From Methanobacteriota archaeon (lineage in GTDB: Archaea; Halobacteriota; Methanomicrobia; Methanomicrobiales; Methanoculleaceae), in NCBI GenBank assembly GCA_023457135.1, contig JAEWMO010000165.1, positions 1-11,646 of the forward strand: a stretch of DNA of 11,646 nt, in the 5' to 3' direction. The position numbers were made by a program, and so were the translations under genes. Of this stretch, positions 1-7,126 are shown in pieces. The notes beneath the pieces were generated by a model, which had not been told where the DNA came from, searched no databases, and worked only from the letters and a program-made list of their open reading frames with translations. The stretch's first letter is position 1. Each line of letters begins with the position of its first letter.

Positions 1-357
1 CTCGTCACCCTCCCGTCCATCGGCTACTACGACGACCAGCTCTACGAAAAGACCCTCAACCCGGCAAGCACCCTCGACCCCTACGACCGGGGCGGCGTGC
101 CGTTCGGGACCACCCCGGTCAAGTCGCAGTACCCGGAGAACTCCCCCTACGCCGGCTACGTGACGGCCTATCTGACACCGTTCAGCCAGTGGCTCGCCGA
201 CACCACTCACCATATGGGGACGACGATCGTCGCCCACCCCGGCGGGATCATCGACGAGATCCTCTACAACACCCGGGGATTCGATACGGTCGTCGAGACG
301 AGCATCCTCTTTGTAGCGTTTGCAATCGCCAGTTACCTCTTCCGGAGGGAGACCTGA
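1..357 (+). CDS. ehaF: Energy-converting hydrogenase A membrane subunit, EhaF-like (5' partial)
   Basis: The reading frame is open from the first base, so the start lies outside the window; 118 C-terminal residues are visible. It begins with a polar stretch rich in Tyr, Asp and Pro (about residues 7-65), probably an extracytoplasmic loop. It ends in a hydrophobic helix (about residues 96-113) followed by a basic tail, RRET. The segment RGFDTVVETSILFVAFA resembles the MnhB/MbhD-E type membrane module of Mrp antiporters and Mbh hydrogenases. In the known Eha order (EhaA to EhaT), the subunit just before EhaG is EhaF, so the name rests mainly on position plus this motif. The role is presumed to be part of the ion-translocating membrane arm of Eha. 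The stop codon overlaps the next start by one base (TGATG). The internal GTG at 97 is not the true start, because the frame stays open and protein-like upstream of it. Confidence 0.65.
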   Translation, partial: LVTLPSIGYYDDQLYEKTLNPASTLDPYDRGGVPFGTTPVKSQYPENSPYAGYVTAYLTPFSQWLADTTHHMGTTIVAHPGGIIDEILYNTRGFDTVVETSILFVAFAIASYLFRRET

Positions 358-962
358 TGGACGCCGCCACCTACACGATCGGCCTCGCCGTGGCCGCGAT
401 CGGGCTCATCATCGGGTTTGCGGCCATCGTCCGGGAGAAGGACGACCTGCACCGGATCCTCCTCACCGACCTTGCGGAGGTCCTCGCGCTCGTCGTGATC
501 GCGCTGATCGCGACCGACCTTGCCGAGGCGCTGATCCTCCCCGGGCTCGTCGTCGGGATCTCGGAACTGATGGCGGTCTCGGAGGTCTACATCGCGAAAG
601 AAGGGCTCAGGGCGCCGGCCGAACCCGCGTTCCACATCGAGGTGATGGACAGCGCGCCCGGCATCCTCGCCCTGATCCTGGTCGCCTACGGCATCATCCT
701 CTCGGGGTTCACCGGCGGAGCGGTCGCCGCGGTCGGTGCGGTCTTCTACTTCATGTGCCGGGGACACGCCGAGCAGTTCGAGCTGATCGAGACTGTGAGC
801 GGTTATGCGTGGGCGATCTGGATCGCGGCGTTCTTCGTCTTCATGTTCCTCCCCGCCTACTGGTTCTTCGGGGTCATGATGGCGGGCGGCGCAATCCTCC
901 TCAAGGTGATGGCAAAGATGTCCCTTGTCGGGACGATGCGGCGAGGTGGTCCGAATGTTTAA
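357..962 (+). CDS. ehaG: Energy-converting hydrogenase A membrane subunit, EhaG-like
   Basis: This is a 201-residue integral membrane protein. The ATG at 357 overlaps the preceding stop (TGATG) and is preceded at 344-349 by GGAGGG with 7-base spacing, which fixes the start; an in-frame opening from 189 is only read-through of the upstream gene. Hydrophobic helices lie at about residues 5-25, 38-63, 107-140 (probably two) and 150-182 (probably two), with a short charged cytoplasmic loop, REKDDLHR, after the first. The length and topology fit EhaG, a conserved subunit of the Eha membrane arm (I recall it as DUF2105). The region near residues 40-80 is loosely reminiscent of MrpC/NuoK, but I cannot test this. 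Assignment is by order between EhaF-like and EhaH-like genes plus general character. No catalytic residues are expected. Confidence 0.68.
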   Translation: MDAATYTIGLAVAAIGLIIGFAAIVREKDDLHRILLTDLAEVLALVVIALIATDLAEALILPGLVVGISELMAVSEVYIAKEGLRAPAEPAFHIEVMDSAPGILALILVAYGIILSGFTGGAVAAVGAVFYFMCRGHAEQFELIETVSGYAWAIWIAAFFVFMFLPAYWFFGVMMAGGAILLKVMAKMSLVGTMRRGGPNV

Positions 963-1623
963 TCTCCCCACGGCAAACATCGGCGGCCAGGAGCTCTTCG
1001 TCCTGGAGTTCGGCGATATCGTCGCCTACTTCAGCCCCTACACCACGGCGCTCTTCGTCTTCGCCCTCATCTTCACGGCGCTTGCCATCGTGAGCAGGCC
1101 CGAGAAGCAGATGGACATAGCGTTCGGCGGCGACGCCTACTACGCAAAGGTGGTCGACCCGGACCTCATGCGGTTCCAGCGCTTCATGGCGATCGCCTGC
1201 GGGCTTGCCACGCTCGGCGCGATGGTGACCGGGGACGTCTTCAACTTCACCCTCTTTGCGTCGCTCGTCGGGATCACGAACATCGGCATCGTCGCGGCCT
1301 ACCGGAACCGGCACGTCCTGAACGCCGCGTTCCAGTACGGCATCGTCGCGATGCTCGCCACCGTCCCGCTCTTCGGGGGGGCGGCGATCGTCGTCGCGAG
1401 CACCGGCACGCTGAGCATGTGGATCCTCTTCACCGAGGCGGTGGCGGTCCCCCTCATCGCGAAGGCGTTCCTGGTCCTCGGCGTCATGGGGGAGGGAATG
1501 GCGCCGTTCTACGTAGCAAAGGCGGAGATCACGAGGGCGCAGGGAGCGCCGTTCATCCTGATGGTCCACGTCAGTTCGCTCCTCCTCTTCCTGCGCGTGG
1601 CGGAGATCGTCATATCGATGTGA
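955..1623 (+). CDS. ehaH: Energy-converting hydrogenase A membrane subunit, EhaH-like (antiporter/NuoL-M-N-related)
   Basis: This is a 222-residue membrane protein that starts at the ATG at 955, which overlaps the EhaG stop by 8 bases. A purine-rich GAGGTGG lies just upstream (942-948). TTG at 925 and GTG at 946 are in-frame alternatives but would extend deeper into ehaG. Five to six hydrophobic segments are visible. The motifs DVFNFTLFASLVGI and GEGMAPFYVAKAEI recall the conserved regions of proton-pumping NuoL/M/N and MrpD subunits (the D-x-F-N-F helix and the K/E-G-x-x-P-F-H helix). It is only about half the length of those proteins, as expected for EhaH in the Eha series. It probably contributes to H+ or Na+ translocation that drives uphill ferredoxin reduction. 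Confidence 0.72.
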   Translation: MFNLPTANIGGQELFVLEFGDIVAYFSPYTTALFVFALIFTALAIVSRPEKQMDIAFGGDAYYAKVVDPDLMRFQRFMAIACGLATLGAMVTGDVFNFTLFASLVGITNIGIVAAYRNRHVLNAAFQYGIVAMLATVPLFGGAAIVVASTGTLSMWILFTEAVAVPLIAKAFLVLGVMGEGMAPFYVAKAEITRAQGAPFILMVHVSSLLLFLRVAEIVISM

Positions 1624-1629
1624 TAGGCC

Positions 1630-1833
1630 ATGAAGAAACAGACAGCACTGATCACGGGCCTTGCGGCGGGCGGCATCGGGGTGGCGGCCGGAATTCTCGC
1701 GGCCGTCGGCTACCTCCCGGTCTGGGCCGCGGAGATCCTCGCGGTCGTCACCTTCCCTGCCTTCGTCATCTGCATCGCACTGTGGTGGAACGCAAAGTCC
1801 GGAGAAGAAGACATCCCGTTCATAGGATACTGA
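1630..1833 (+). CDS. ehaI: Small membrane subunit of Eha hydrogenase, EhaI-like
   Basis: This 67-residue protein has two hydrophobic helices (about residues 7-29 and 32-53) and a short acidic C-terminal tail, SGEEDIPF. It starts with ATG 6 bases after the ehaH stop; only a weak GATAGG precedes it, so translational coupling is likely. Its small size, two-helix topology and location between the EhaH-like and NuoH-like genes match EhaI. No motif allows a function to be assigned on its own. It is probably a structural element of the membrane arm. Confidence 0.6.
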   Translation: MKKQTALITGLAAGGIGVAAGILAAVGYLPVWAAEILAVVTFPAFVICIALWWNAKSGEEDIPFIGY

Positions 1834-1834
1834 C

Positions 1835-2680
1835 ATGATCGAATACCTGCTCTTTGCCACCTTCGTCGGCCTGCTCTTCCACGGCATCCACCGGAAAGTC
1901 ATCGCGAGAGTCCAGGGACGGCCGGGGCCGCCGATCTGGCAGGAGATCCTGCATACCCTGAAGTTCTCCTTCAAGGAGACCTGGATACCGAAGACGGCCA
2001 GCCAGACGCTCTTCGTCGCGGTCGTCTTCGTCGCCATCGGCATCTGGAGCGGAGCCCTCTTCCTCCTCCTCTCCGGGGGGAGCCTCCTCCTCCTCTTCGG
2101 GATCTACCTGCTGCACAAGATCGTGGAGCACGGGATGGGGCTCTCGTCGGGCTCCCCCTACGGGAAGTTCGGGGCCATCCGGTCGGTCATATCGGCGGCG
2201 TCGGAGCTGCCGCTGCTTGCCACCGTCGCCGTGATCTACTTCTTCACGGGTTCGCTCTCGATCGCCGATATCGCCGCCTACCAGCAGGTCCACGGCCCGC
2301 TTCTCATCCTCGCCTTCCCGGCGGCCGCCGCGATGTACCTCGTGATCCTCTCCAAGATGCACTACGGCCCGTTCTCGATCATCGAGGCAAAAGAGATCGT
2401 GAGCGGGAACATGACCGAGCACTTCGGCGTCTGGCGCGCCGGGCTCGAGGTGGGGTTCGCCCTCAAGACCTACGTCCTCCTCTACGCGTTCGTCCTCCTC
2501 TTCATCGGCCCGCTCCCGCTCGCCCTGACGCTGCTCCTGATGCTGCTCGTCCTGGTCTCGCTCTCGTTCGTCTGCGCAGTCACGCCCATGCTCTCGCCCT
2601 ACGACACCGTGACGGTCCAGAGCCTGGTGACGGGAGCGCTCGTCGTCTACATCATCGTTCTCGGGGTGGTCATGGGATGA
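1835..2680 (+). CDS. ehaJ: Energy-converting hydrogenase A subunit J (NuoH/HycD-like)
   Basis: This 281-residue polytopic membrane protein is related to NuoH of complex I and HycD/EchB of group 4 hydrogenases, the subunit that links the hydrogenase module to ion transport. The N-terminal helix is followed by RKVIARVQGRPGPP (about residues 20-33), the typical loop near the quinone/ferredoxin module. SPYGKFGAIRSVISAASELP (about residues 107-126) and PFSIIEAKEIVSGNMTEH (about residues 179-196) correspond to the acidic cytoplasmic loops of this family. About seven to eight hydrophobic helices are present. The length fits EhaJ, which I recall at about 280 residues. ATG 1835 lies one base after the ehaI stop, with AGGA at 1824-1827. 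The C-terminal stop overlaps the next start by four bases. Confidence 0.85.
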   Translation: MIEYLLFATFVGLLFHGIHRKVIARVQGRPGPPIWQEILHTLKFSFKETWIPKTASQTLFVAVVFVAIGIWSGALFLLLSGGSLLLLFGIYLLHKIVEHGMGLSSGSPYGKFGAIRSVISAASELPLLATVAVIYFFTGSLSIADIAAYQQVHGPLLILAFPAAAAMYLVILSKMHYGPFSIIEAKEIVSGNMTEHFGVWRAGLEVGFALKTYVLLYAFVLLFIGPLPLALTLLLMLLVLVSLSFVCAVTPMLSPYDTVTVQSLVTGALVVYIIVLGVVMG

Positions 2681-2928
2681 ACACGATACGCCTCCTGATC
2701 GCGGCAGGAGCGGCCTTCTACGTGGCCGTATTCCTCGCCCAGGTATTCCAGAACTGGAGCGTGGCCGACCAGGCGATCGCGGGCGTCGTCCTGCTCGCCG
2801 TCGCCACGGCGCTGACCTGGATGCACGACGAACTCACCCTGAAGCGCTACGAGATGGGGCTGCTCTGGGTGATGGTGCTCGGGTTCCTCGCCTATGCCGC
2901 GGCACATGCATCGGGGGTGCTCGCATGA
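2677..2928 (+). CDS. Small Eha membrane subunit at the EhaK/EhaL position
   Basis: This is an 83-residue protein with three predicted hydrophobic segments (about residues 4-21, 32-47 and 61-78) and a central charged loop, HDELTLKRYEM. It overlaps both neighbours by four bases (ATGA at each end). In the reference Eha order two small genes, ehaK and ehaL, separate ehaJ from ehaM, whereas only one is present here. I cannot decide from sequence which it corresponds to, or whether it replaces both, so no symbol is given. It is probably a structural membrane component of the hydrogenase complex. Confidence 0.6.
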   Translation: MNTIRLLIAAGAAFYVAVFLAQVFQNWSVADQAIAGVVLLAVATALTWMHDELTLKRYEMGLLWVMVLGFLAYAAAHASGVLA

Positions 2929-3311
2929 AGTACCTCTACGAGAAAGATCTTCGCCAGATGAAGTACACCATCCTGACGAGCATGAGGCACGATGAGACCG
3001 TCCACGCGATCGCAGAGCGCCTCGGCATCTCCGACGCAAAACTCCGGATGGTGCTGATACGCCGGTTCGACATGTCCCTGCTTGAGAACCTCGAGTCCCG
3101 GTGGCAGATGGGGCAGCAGCACGCGGACGACGGCGACCCGGTGGCGGAGGGACTCGGGTACGAACTCTTCACCCGGTTCATACCGCTCGTCGACCCGGAC
3201 GTGATGCGGTCGATATACGATGAGACAACAGCGATGATAGGAAACGGATCGTCACGAGACGAGGCGCTCCCGAAAGGGAGAGCGCGGGTCCGGGAGGCGG
3301 CCCTCTCATGA
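2925..3311 (+). CDS. ehaM: Energy-converting hydrogenase A subunit M (DUF1959-like soluble protein)
   Basis: This 128-residue protein lacks hydrophobic helices and is rich in charged, helix-forming residues, unlike the genes before it. Its N-terminal half contains IAERLGISDAKLRMVLIRRF, compatible with a compact helical bundle. The final 25 residues (from about GNGSSRDEA) look disordered and are rich in Arg and Ala. Its position directly before the hydrogenase small subunit and its soluble all-helical character match EhaM. From memory, this is the DUF1959 family, with a solved M. thermautotrophicus structure (MTH396). The molecular role is not known to me; it may be a peripheral subunit. Four-base overlaps join it to both neighbours. 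Confidence 0.65.
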   Translation: MKYLYEKDLRQMKYTILTSMRHDETVHAIAERLGISDAKLRMVLIRRFDMSLLENLESRWQMGQQHADDGDPVAEGLGYELFTRFIPLVDPDVMRSIYDETTAMIGNGSSRDEALPKGRARVREAALS

Positions 3312-3766
3312 GGAACATCCTCCAGGAGATCAAGAACGCCGTGCGGTCGCGGTCGATCCACGTCAGTTACGTCGACGTCGGGTCGTGCAACGGCTGCGAC
3401 ATCGAGGTGCTCGCCTGCCTTGCGCCGCGCTACGACATCGAGCAGTACGGCATCTACGTCCACAACAACCCCCGGGAGGCCGACGTCCTCCTGGTCATCG
3501 GCTCCGTCACCCCGCAGTGGGTCGACAAGCTCCGCGACATCTGGGAGAAGATCCCGGAGCCGAAAGTGGCCGTCGCCATCGGAAACTGCCCGATATCGGG
3601 GTGCGTCTATGCCCGGAAAGGCACCCTGACCACCCCGCCGGTCGAGAACTACATACCCATCGCGGCAAGCGTGCCGGGCTGTCCCCCACGCCCGACCGAG
3701 ATCCTCTCCGCCATCCTCTCGGTCGCGCCGCTGATATTCAAGGACTACGAGGAGAAGAAGCCATGA
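3308..3766 (+). CDS. ehaN: Energy-converting [NiFe] hydrogenase A, small subunit (NuoB-like)
   Basis: This 152-residue subunit carries the proximal [4Fe-4S] cluster that passes electrons between the NiFe centre of EhaO and the ferredoxin-like subunit. The four ligands are visible: C27 and C30 in DVGSCNGCDIE, C94 in IGNCPISG and C125 in PGCPPRP. This spacing is that of NuoB and group 4 hydrogenase small subunits. No Tat signal is present, consistent with a cytoplasmic-facing enzyme. The length matches EhaN (about 150 residues). ATG 3308 overlaps the ehaM stop by four bases, and GGGAGGC lies at about 3295-3301. Confidence 0.88.
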   Translation: MRNILQEIKNAVRSRSIHVSYVDVGSCNGCDIEVLACLAPRYDIEQYGIYVHNNPREADVLLVIGSVTPQWVDKLRDIWEKIPEPKVAVAIGNCPISGCVYARKGTLTTPPVENYIPIAASVPGCPPRPTEILSAILSVAPLIFKDYEEKKP

Positions 3767-4851
3767 AGAAGACCGTCGACGTATCCATCCCCCTCGGCCC
3801 GATGCACCCCTGCTGGAAAGAGCCCGTCCGCATCAAGTGCGAGACGGCCGGCGAGCGGGTGATCAGGACCGAGGTCGAGCTCGGGTACATGAAGAAAGGG
3901 ATCGAGCGGATCATGCGGGGACGGCCCTGGCAGGAGGTGATGTTCCTTGCCGAACGCGTCTGCGGGATCTGCTCGGTCGTCCACAACATGGTCTTCATCG
4001 AGGCGATGGAGAAGATCAGCGATATCGCGGTCCCGCCGCGGGCGGCATACCTCCGGGTCGTCGTCAACGAACTCGACCGGATAGCAAGCCACATCCTCGC
4101 GAACTTCTCCTACTGCTACACGATCGAGCACGAGACGCTCGCGATGTACCTCCTGAACACCCGCGAGACCGTACTCGATAACCTCGAGCGGATCACGGGT
4201 TCACGGATCAACACCGCCTACATGATCCCGGGGGGGGTCAGGTTCGACCTCCTCCCCGAGGACGCCGAAGCGCTGCTCGCCGACCTCGCGAAGGTGGAGG
4301 ATGAGATGCGGCGGTATACCCGGATCTTTGAGACCGGTCCCATGATCGCGCTCCGGAGCAAGGGGATCGGGGTCATGAGCCGTGAGGATGCAATCCGGTC
4401 CCACACCGTCGGCCCCACGGCCCGGGCGAGCGGGGTCGAAGACTGCGACCTCCGCCTCCGCCACCCGACCTACCGGGAACTCGGGTTTACGCAGGTGACC
4501 CGGACGGAGGGCGACAACTTCGCCCGGATCATGCTCAGGTTCCAGGAGGTCTTCCAGAGCATCGACCTGATCAGGAAGTGCGTAAAGAATCTCCCTGACG
4601 GGCCTATCCGGGGCGGCGGGTTCTGCAAGGCCGGGGAGACCTCGTATGCCGGCGAAGCTCCCCGCGGGGAGCTGACCTACACGATCAAGACCGACGACTA
4701 CGGGAGGGTGCTCGATATCGCGATCCGGACACCCTCGGTCATGAACATCGAGGCCTGCGCTCACGCGATGATCACGGACGCGACGTCGATCGCCGACGTG
4801 ACCTCGACGTTCATCAGCAGCGACCCCTGCATCGCGTGCAACGAGAGGTAA
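3763..4851 (+). CDS. ehaO: Energy-converting [NiFe] hydrogenase A, large catalytic subunit
   Basis: This 362-residue catalytic subunit splits H2 at a NiFe(CN)2CO centre and is homologous to NuoD and EchE. The N-terminal metal motif RVCGICS places ligands C67 and C70, and the C-terminal motif DPCIACNER places C356 and C359. The protein ends three residues after the last cysteine, so no cleavable C-terminal extension is present and endoproteolytic maturation should not be needed. PLGPMHP near residue 10 and the conserved TEGDNFARIMLR region (about residues 247-258) fit the family. The start is ATG 3763, overlapping the ehaN stop by four bases; an in-frame opening reaching upstream to 3385 is a shadow of ehaN and is rejected. 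Confidence 0.9.
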   Translation: MKKTVDVSIPLGPMHPCWKEPVRIKCETAGERVIRTEVELGYMKKGIERIMRGRPWQEVMFLAERVCGICSVVHNMVFIEAMEKISDIAVPPRAAYLRVVVNELDRIASHILANFSYCYTIEHETLAMYLLNTRETVLDNLERITGSRINTAYMIPGGVRFDLLPEDAEALLADLAKVEDEMRRYTRIFETGPMIALRSKGIGVMSREDAIRSHTVGPTARASGVEDCDLRLRHPTYRELGFTQVTRTEGDNFARIMLRFQEVFQSIDLIRKCVKNLPDGPIRGGGFCKAGETSYAGEAPRGELTYTIKTDDYGRVLDIAIRTPSVMNIEACAHAMITDATSIADVTSTFISSDPCIACNER

Positions 4852-4852
4852 T

Positions 4853-5461
4853 ATGCGATCGATCATCTACTACGTGCGGGAGTTCCTCCGGCCGGAATGG
4901 TTGAAGAAGTTCTTCTCGGTAAAGACCGCGCCGCTCGATACCCCTTCGTACTTCAAGGGCTACCCGTCCCTGACCGGGAAGGAGTGCGTGGCGTGCTTCT
5001 CCTGCATGATGATCTGCCCTGCGCCCGAAGCAATTGCGGTCCTCCGCAAGAAGGACCGGTGGGAGCCGGAGATCTATCCCGGCCACTGCATCCGGTGCGG
5101 CCTCTGCGTCGAGGCCTGTCCGGAAGGCGTCCTCTCAAGCGGCCGGATCCTCGACGTCACGCAGCGCGACGGAACAGCACTCTGGTCGTGGTATCACCTC
5201 CAGGTCGACGACAGCCTCTGCATGCGGTGCGGGAACTGCTGCGTCTCCTGCCCGGTCAACCGGCAGATTGATCCCCAGCTTGCCGGGACCGGGACGTCCT
5301 CAAGCGACGAGGTGATCATGCGGGTCGAGGGCGGCAGGGTCCGGATCCTCCATGAGGAGAAGTGCACGGGGTGCAAGACCTGCGAGACCCACTGCCCGAA
5401 CCGCGCTATCCGGGTCGCCCGGATGGTGGAAGGGGTGCAGCCGGAGGAGGCGGAGGCATGA
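4853..5461 (+). CDS. ehaP: Four-cluster [4Fe-4S] polyferredoxin of the Eha complex (EhaP position)
   Basis: This 202-residue protein contains four complete C-x2-C-x2-C-x3-C motifs: C45/48/51/55, C79/82/85/89, C123/126/129/133 and C171/174/177/181. It should therefore bind four [4Fe-4S] clusters. The N-terminal part (RPEWLKKF through TPSYFKGYPSLTGKEC) resembles the leader of NuoI/EchF-type subunits, which take electrons from the NuoB-like cluster; motifs 3 and 4 are an addition separated by a linker at about residues 135-165. It probably carries electrons from EhaN towards soluble ferredoxin or directly to Fwd. The name reflects its position after EhaO. I recall reference EhaP proteins as longer polyferredoxins, so orthology is uncertain. 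It starts one base after the ehaO stop, and its own stop overlaps fwdD by four bases, joining the hydrogenase and Fwd genes. Confidence 0.72.
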   Translation: MRSIIYYVREFLRPEWLKKFFSVKTAPLDTPSYFKGYPSLTGKECVACFSCMMICPAPEAIAVLRKKDRWEPEIYPGHCIRCGLCVEACPEGVLSSGRILDVTQRDGTALWSWYHLQVDDSLCMRCGNCCVSCPVNRQIDPQLAGTGTSSSDEVIMRVEGGRVRILHEEKCTGCKTCETHCPNRAIRVARMVEGVQPEEAEA

Positions 5462-5847
5462 CCTTCCTCATGATCACCGGGCGGACGGTGAACCAGGGCG
5501 TGACGGTCGAGAACAAGACCTCCGCCGAATACGCGGAGGAGACCTCCACCTGCTTCATGCACGAGTTCGATATGATGGAACTCGGCCTTGACGACAACGA
5601 CCCCGTCCGGGTGGCCGGGCCCTGCGGGGAGGTCGTCATGCGGGCTGTCGCATCGGTGGAGGTGGAGATGGGAACCGTCTTCGTCCCCTACGGCCCCTAC
5701 GCGAACCACATCATCGCCGCCGGCACCCACTCCACCGGGATGCCGGACTTCAAGTCGCACGAGGTGGAGATCGAACCGACAGACGAAGAACCCAAGACCG
5801 TTCACGGACTGATGGAAGACCTGGGAGGGCTTGCGTATGATCGTTAA
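5458..5847 (+). CDS. fwdD: Formylmethanofuran dehydrogenase subunit D
   Basis: This 129-residue protein is the molybdopterin-dinucleotide-binding beta-barrel domain that corresponds to the C-terminal domain of formate dehydrogenase. With FwdB it encloses the bis-pyranopterin tungsten or molybdenum cofactor where CO2 is reduced to formate. Visible family motifs are MITGRTVNQG at the N-terminus, ELGLDDNDPVRVAGPCGEVV in the middle and PYGPYANHII with THSTGMPDFK towards the C-terminus. The length is the usual one for FwdD (about 130). The start ATG 5458 lies in an ATGA overlap with the polyferredoxin stop, 7 bases after GGAGGAGG at 5443-5450. The stop falls 11 bases inside fwdB. Confidence 0.9.
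   Translation: MTFLMITGRTVNQGVTVENKTSAEYAEETSTCFMHEFDMMELGLDDNDPVRVAGPCGEVVMRAVASVEVEMGTVFVPYGPYANHIIAAGTHSTGMPDFKSHEVEIEPTDEEPKTVHGLMEDLGGLAYDR
5823..5829 (+). promoter_or_regulatory. Ribosome binding site that decides the fwdB start
   Basis: GGGAGGG lies 7 bases before ATG 5837 but only one base before the in-frame TTG at 5831. This spacing, and the conserved N-terminus MIVKDAVCPFCG, favour the ATG. The site lies inside the fwdD coding sequence. Confidence 0.7.
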
Positions 5848-7126
5848 GGACGCGGTCTGCCCGTTCTGCGGGTGCCTCTGCGACGATATCGAGGTGGAGG
5901 TCGAAGGGAACCGGGTGGTCGCCGTGACGAACGCCTGCGAGCTCGGTAAGACGAAGTTCATGGGCGAGCAGAGGCTGAAGAACCCGATTCTGCGTGACGG
6001 AAACACCTGGAAAGACATAACGTGCGACGAGGCGATCCGGTATGCCGCCGATATGCTCCTATCCGCCGAGCGCCCGCTCCTGTATGGGTGGAGCGGCACC
6101 CACGGGGAGGCGCAGTGCGTGGGAGTCCACATGGCCGAACTCATCCATGGGGTCATCGACAACACCTCCTCGGTCTGCCACGGGCCGTCGATCCTGGCCA
6201 TCCAGGAGGTCGGGCATCCGGGCTGCACGCTCGGGGTGGTGAAGAACCGGGCGGACCTCGTGATCTACTGGGGCTCAAACCCGATCGACGCCCACCCCCG
6301 GCACCTCTCGCGGTATACGCGCTACGCCGAAGGGTTCTTCCTCGAGAACGCCTTCCGCGACCGGAAGGTGATCGTCGTCGACGTCAGGAAGACCGAGACC
6401 GCAAACATCGCCGACGAGTTCGTCCAGATCAAGCCCGGCGGGGACTACGCGGTCCTCTCGGCGCTCCGGGCGATCGTCCAGGGGAAGACGGATACGATCC
6501 CCCGGACGGTCGCGGGGGTCACGAAGGAGCAGCTCATCCGGGTGGCGAACCTCTGCAAAGGGGCGAAGTTCGGGGCGGTCTACTTCGGGCTCGGCCTCAC
6601 GATGACCCGCGGGAAGTACAAGAACATCAGGAACGCCATCGAACTCGTCTCGGAACTGAGCCGGCACACGAAGTTCACGATCTCGGCGATGCGGGGCCAT
6701 TACAACGTCTACGGCTCAAACGAAGTGAACACCTGGATGACCGGCTACCCCTTCGGGATCGACTTCTCGCGGGGGATCGCCTTCTACAACCCGGGCGAGA
6801 CGACGGCGGTGGATATCCTGGCCCGGAAGGAGTGCGACGCGGCCCTGATCGTCGGGAGCGACCCGGCCGCCCACTTCCCGCGGAAGTGTCTCGAGCACCT
6901 CGCGGATATCCCGGTCGTCCAGCTCGACCCCTACCCGAACGCCACGACCGCGTTCTGCAACGTCCAGATCCCGGTGGCGGTGACCGGCATCGACGCGGAG
7001 GGGACGGCCTACCGGATGGACGGGGTGCCGATCCGGACCCGGCAGGTCCTCTCCTCCAACTACCCCTCCGACAGAGAGGTGCTCTCGAAGATGTATGCAC
7101 TGATGCAGGAGGCGCCGGGGCGATGA
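5837..7126 (+). CDS. fwdB: Formylmethanofuran dehydrogenase catalytic subunit B
   Basis: This 429-residue subunit holds the active site that reduces CO2 to formate using low-potential ferredoxin electrons; the formate then tunnels to FwdA. The N-terminal [4Fe-4S] ligands are C8, C11, C15 and C34 (CPFCGCLCDD and TNACELGK). The metal ligand is C114 in SSVCHGPS, encoded by TGC at 6176-6178, so this is a cysteine enzyme and not a selenocysteine one. Downstream, IYWGSNPIDAHPRH and VDVRKTETA are typical cofactor-binding segments of the formate dehydrogenase superfamily. The length agrees with characterised FwdB (about 430). Sequence alone cannot tell tungsten from molybdenum use, so Fwd versus Fmd is a naming choice. 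It overlaps fwdD by 11 bases and fwdA by four. Confidence 0.93.
   Translation: MIVKDAVCPFCGCLCDDIEVEVEGNRVVAVTNACELGKTKFMGEQRLKNPILRDGNTWKDITCDEAIRYAADMLLSAERPLLYGWSGTHGEAQCVGVHMAELIHGVIDNTSSVCHGPSILAIQEVGHPGCTLGVVKNRADLVIYWGSNPIDAHPRHLSRYTRYAEGFFLENAFRDRKVIVVDVRKTETANIADEFVQIKPGGDYAVLSALRAIVQGKTDTIPRTVAGVTKEQLIRVANLCKGAKFGAVYFGLGLTMTRGKYKNIRNAIELVSELSRHTKFTISAMRGHYNVYGSNEVNTWMTGYPFGIDFSRGIAFYNPGETTAVDILARKECDAALIVGSDPAAHFPRKCLEHLADIPVVQLDPYPNATTAFCNVQIPVAVTGIDAEGTAYRMDGVPIRTRQVLSSNYPSDREVLSKMYALMQEAPGR

Noticed and set aside
901..2043. A 380-residue minus-strand open frame opposite ehaH and ehaI.
   Set aside because: It is dominated by Arg/Asp/Glu, a typical antisense shadow of membrane-protein genes, with no start signal or family resemblance.
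3385..3762. An upstream extension of the hydrogenase large subunit frame.
   Set aside because: It overlaps ehaN in a different frame and has the composition of GC-rich shadow sequence. The ATG at 3763 matches the family N-terminus.
6022..7122. A long in-frame extension of fwdA upstream through fwdB, giving a 933-residue frame.
   Set aside because: The extra part is Arg/Gly/Pro-rich with no motifs and lies in another frame of the well-supported fwdB. FwdA family proteins begin near the ATG at 7123, which has its own ribosome binding site.
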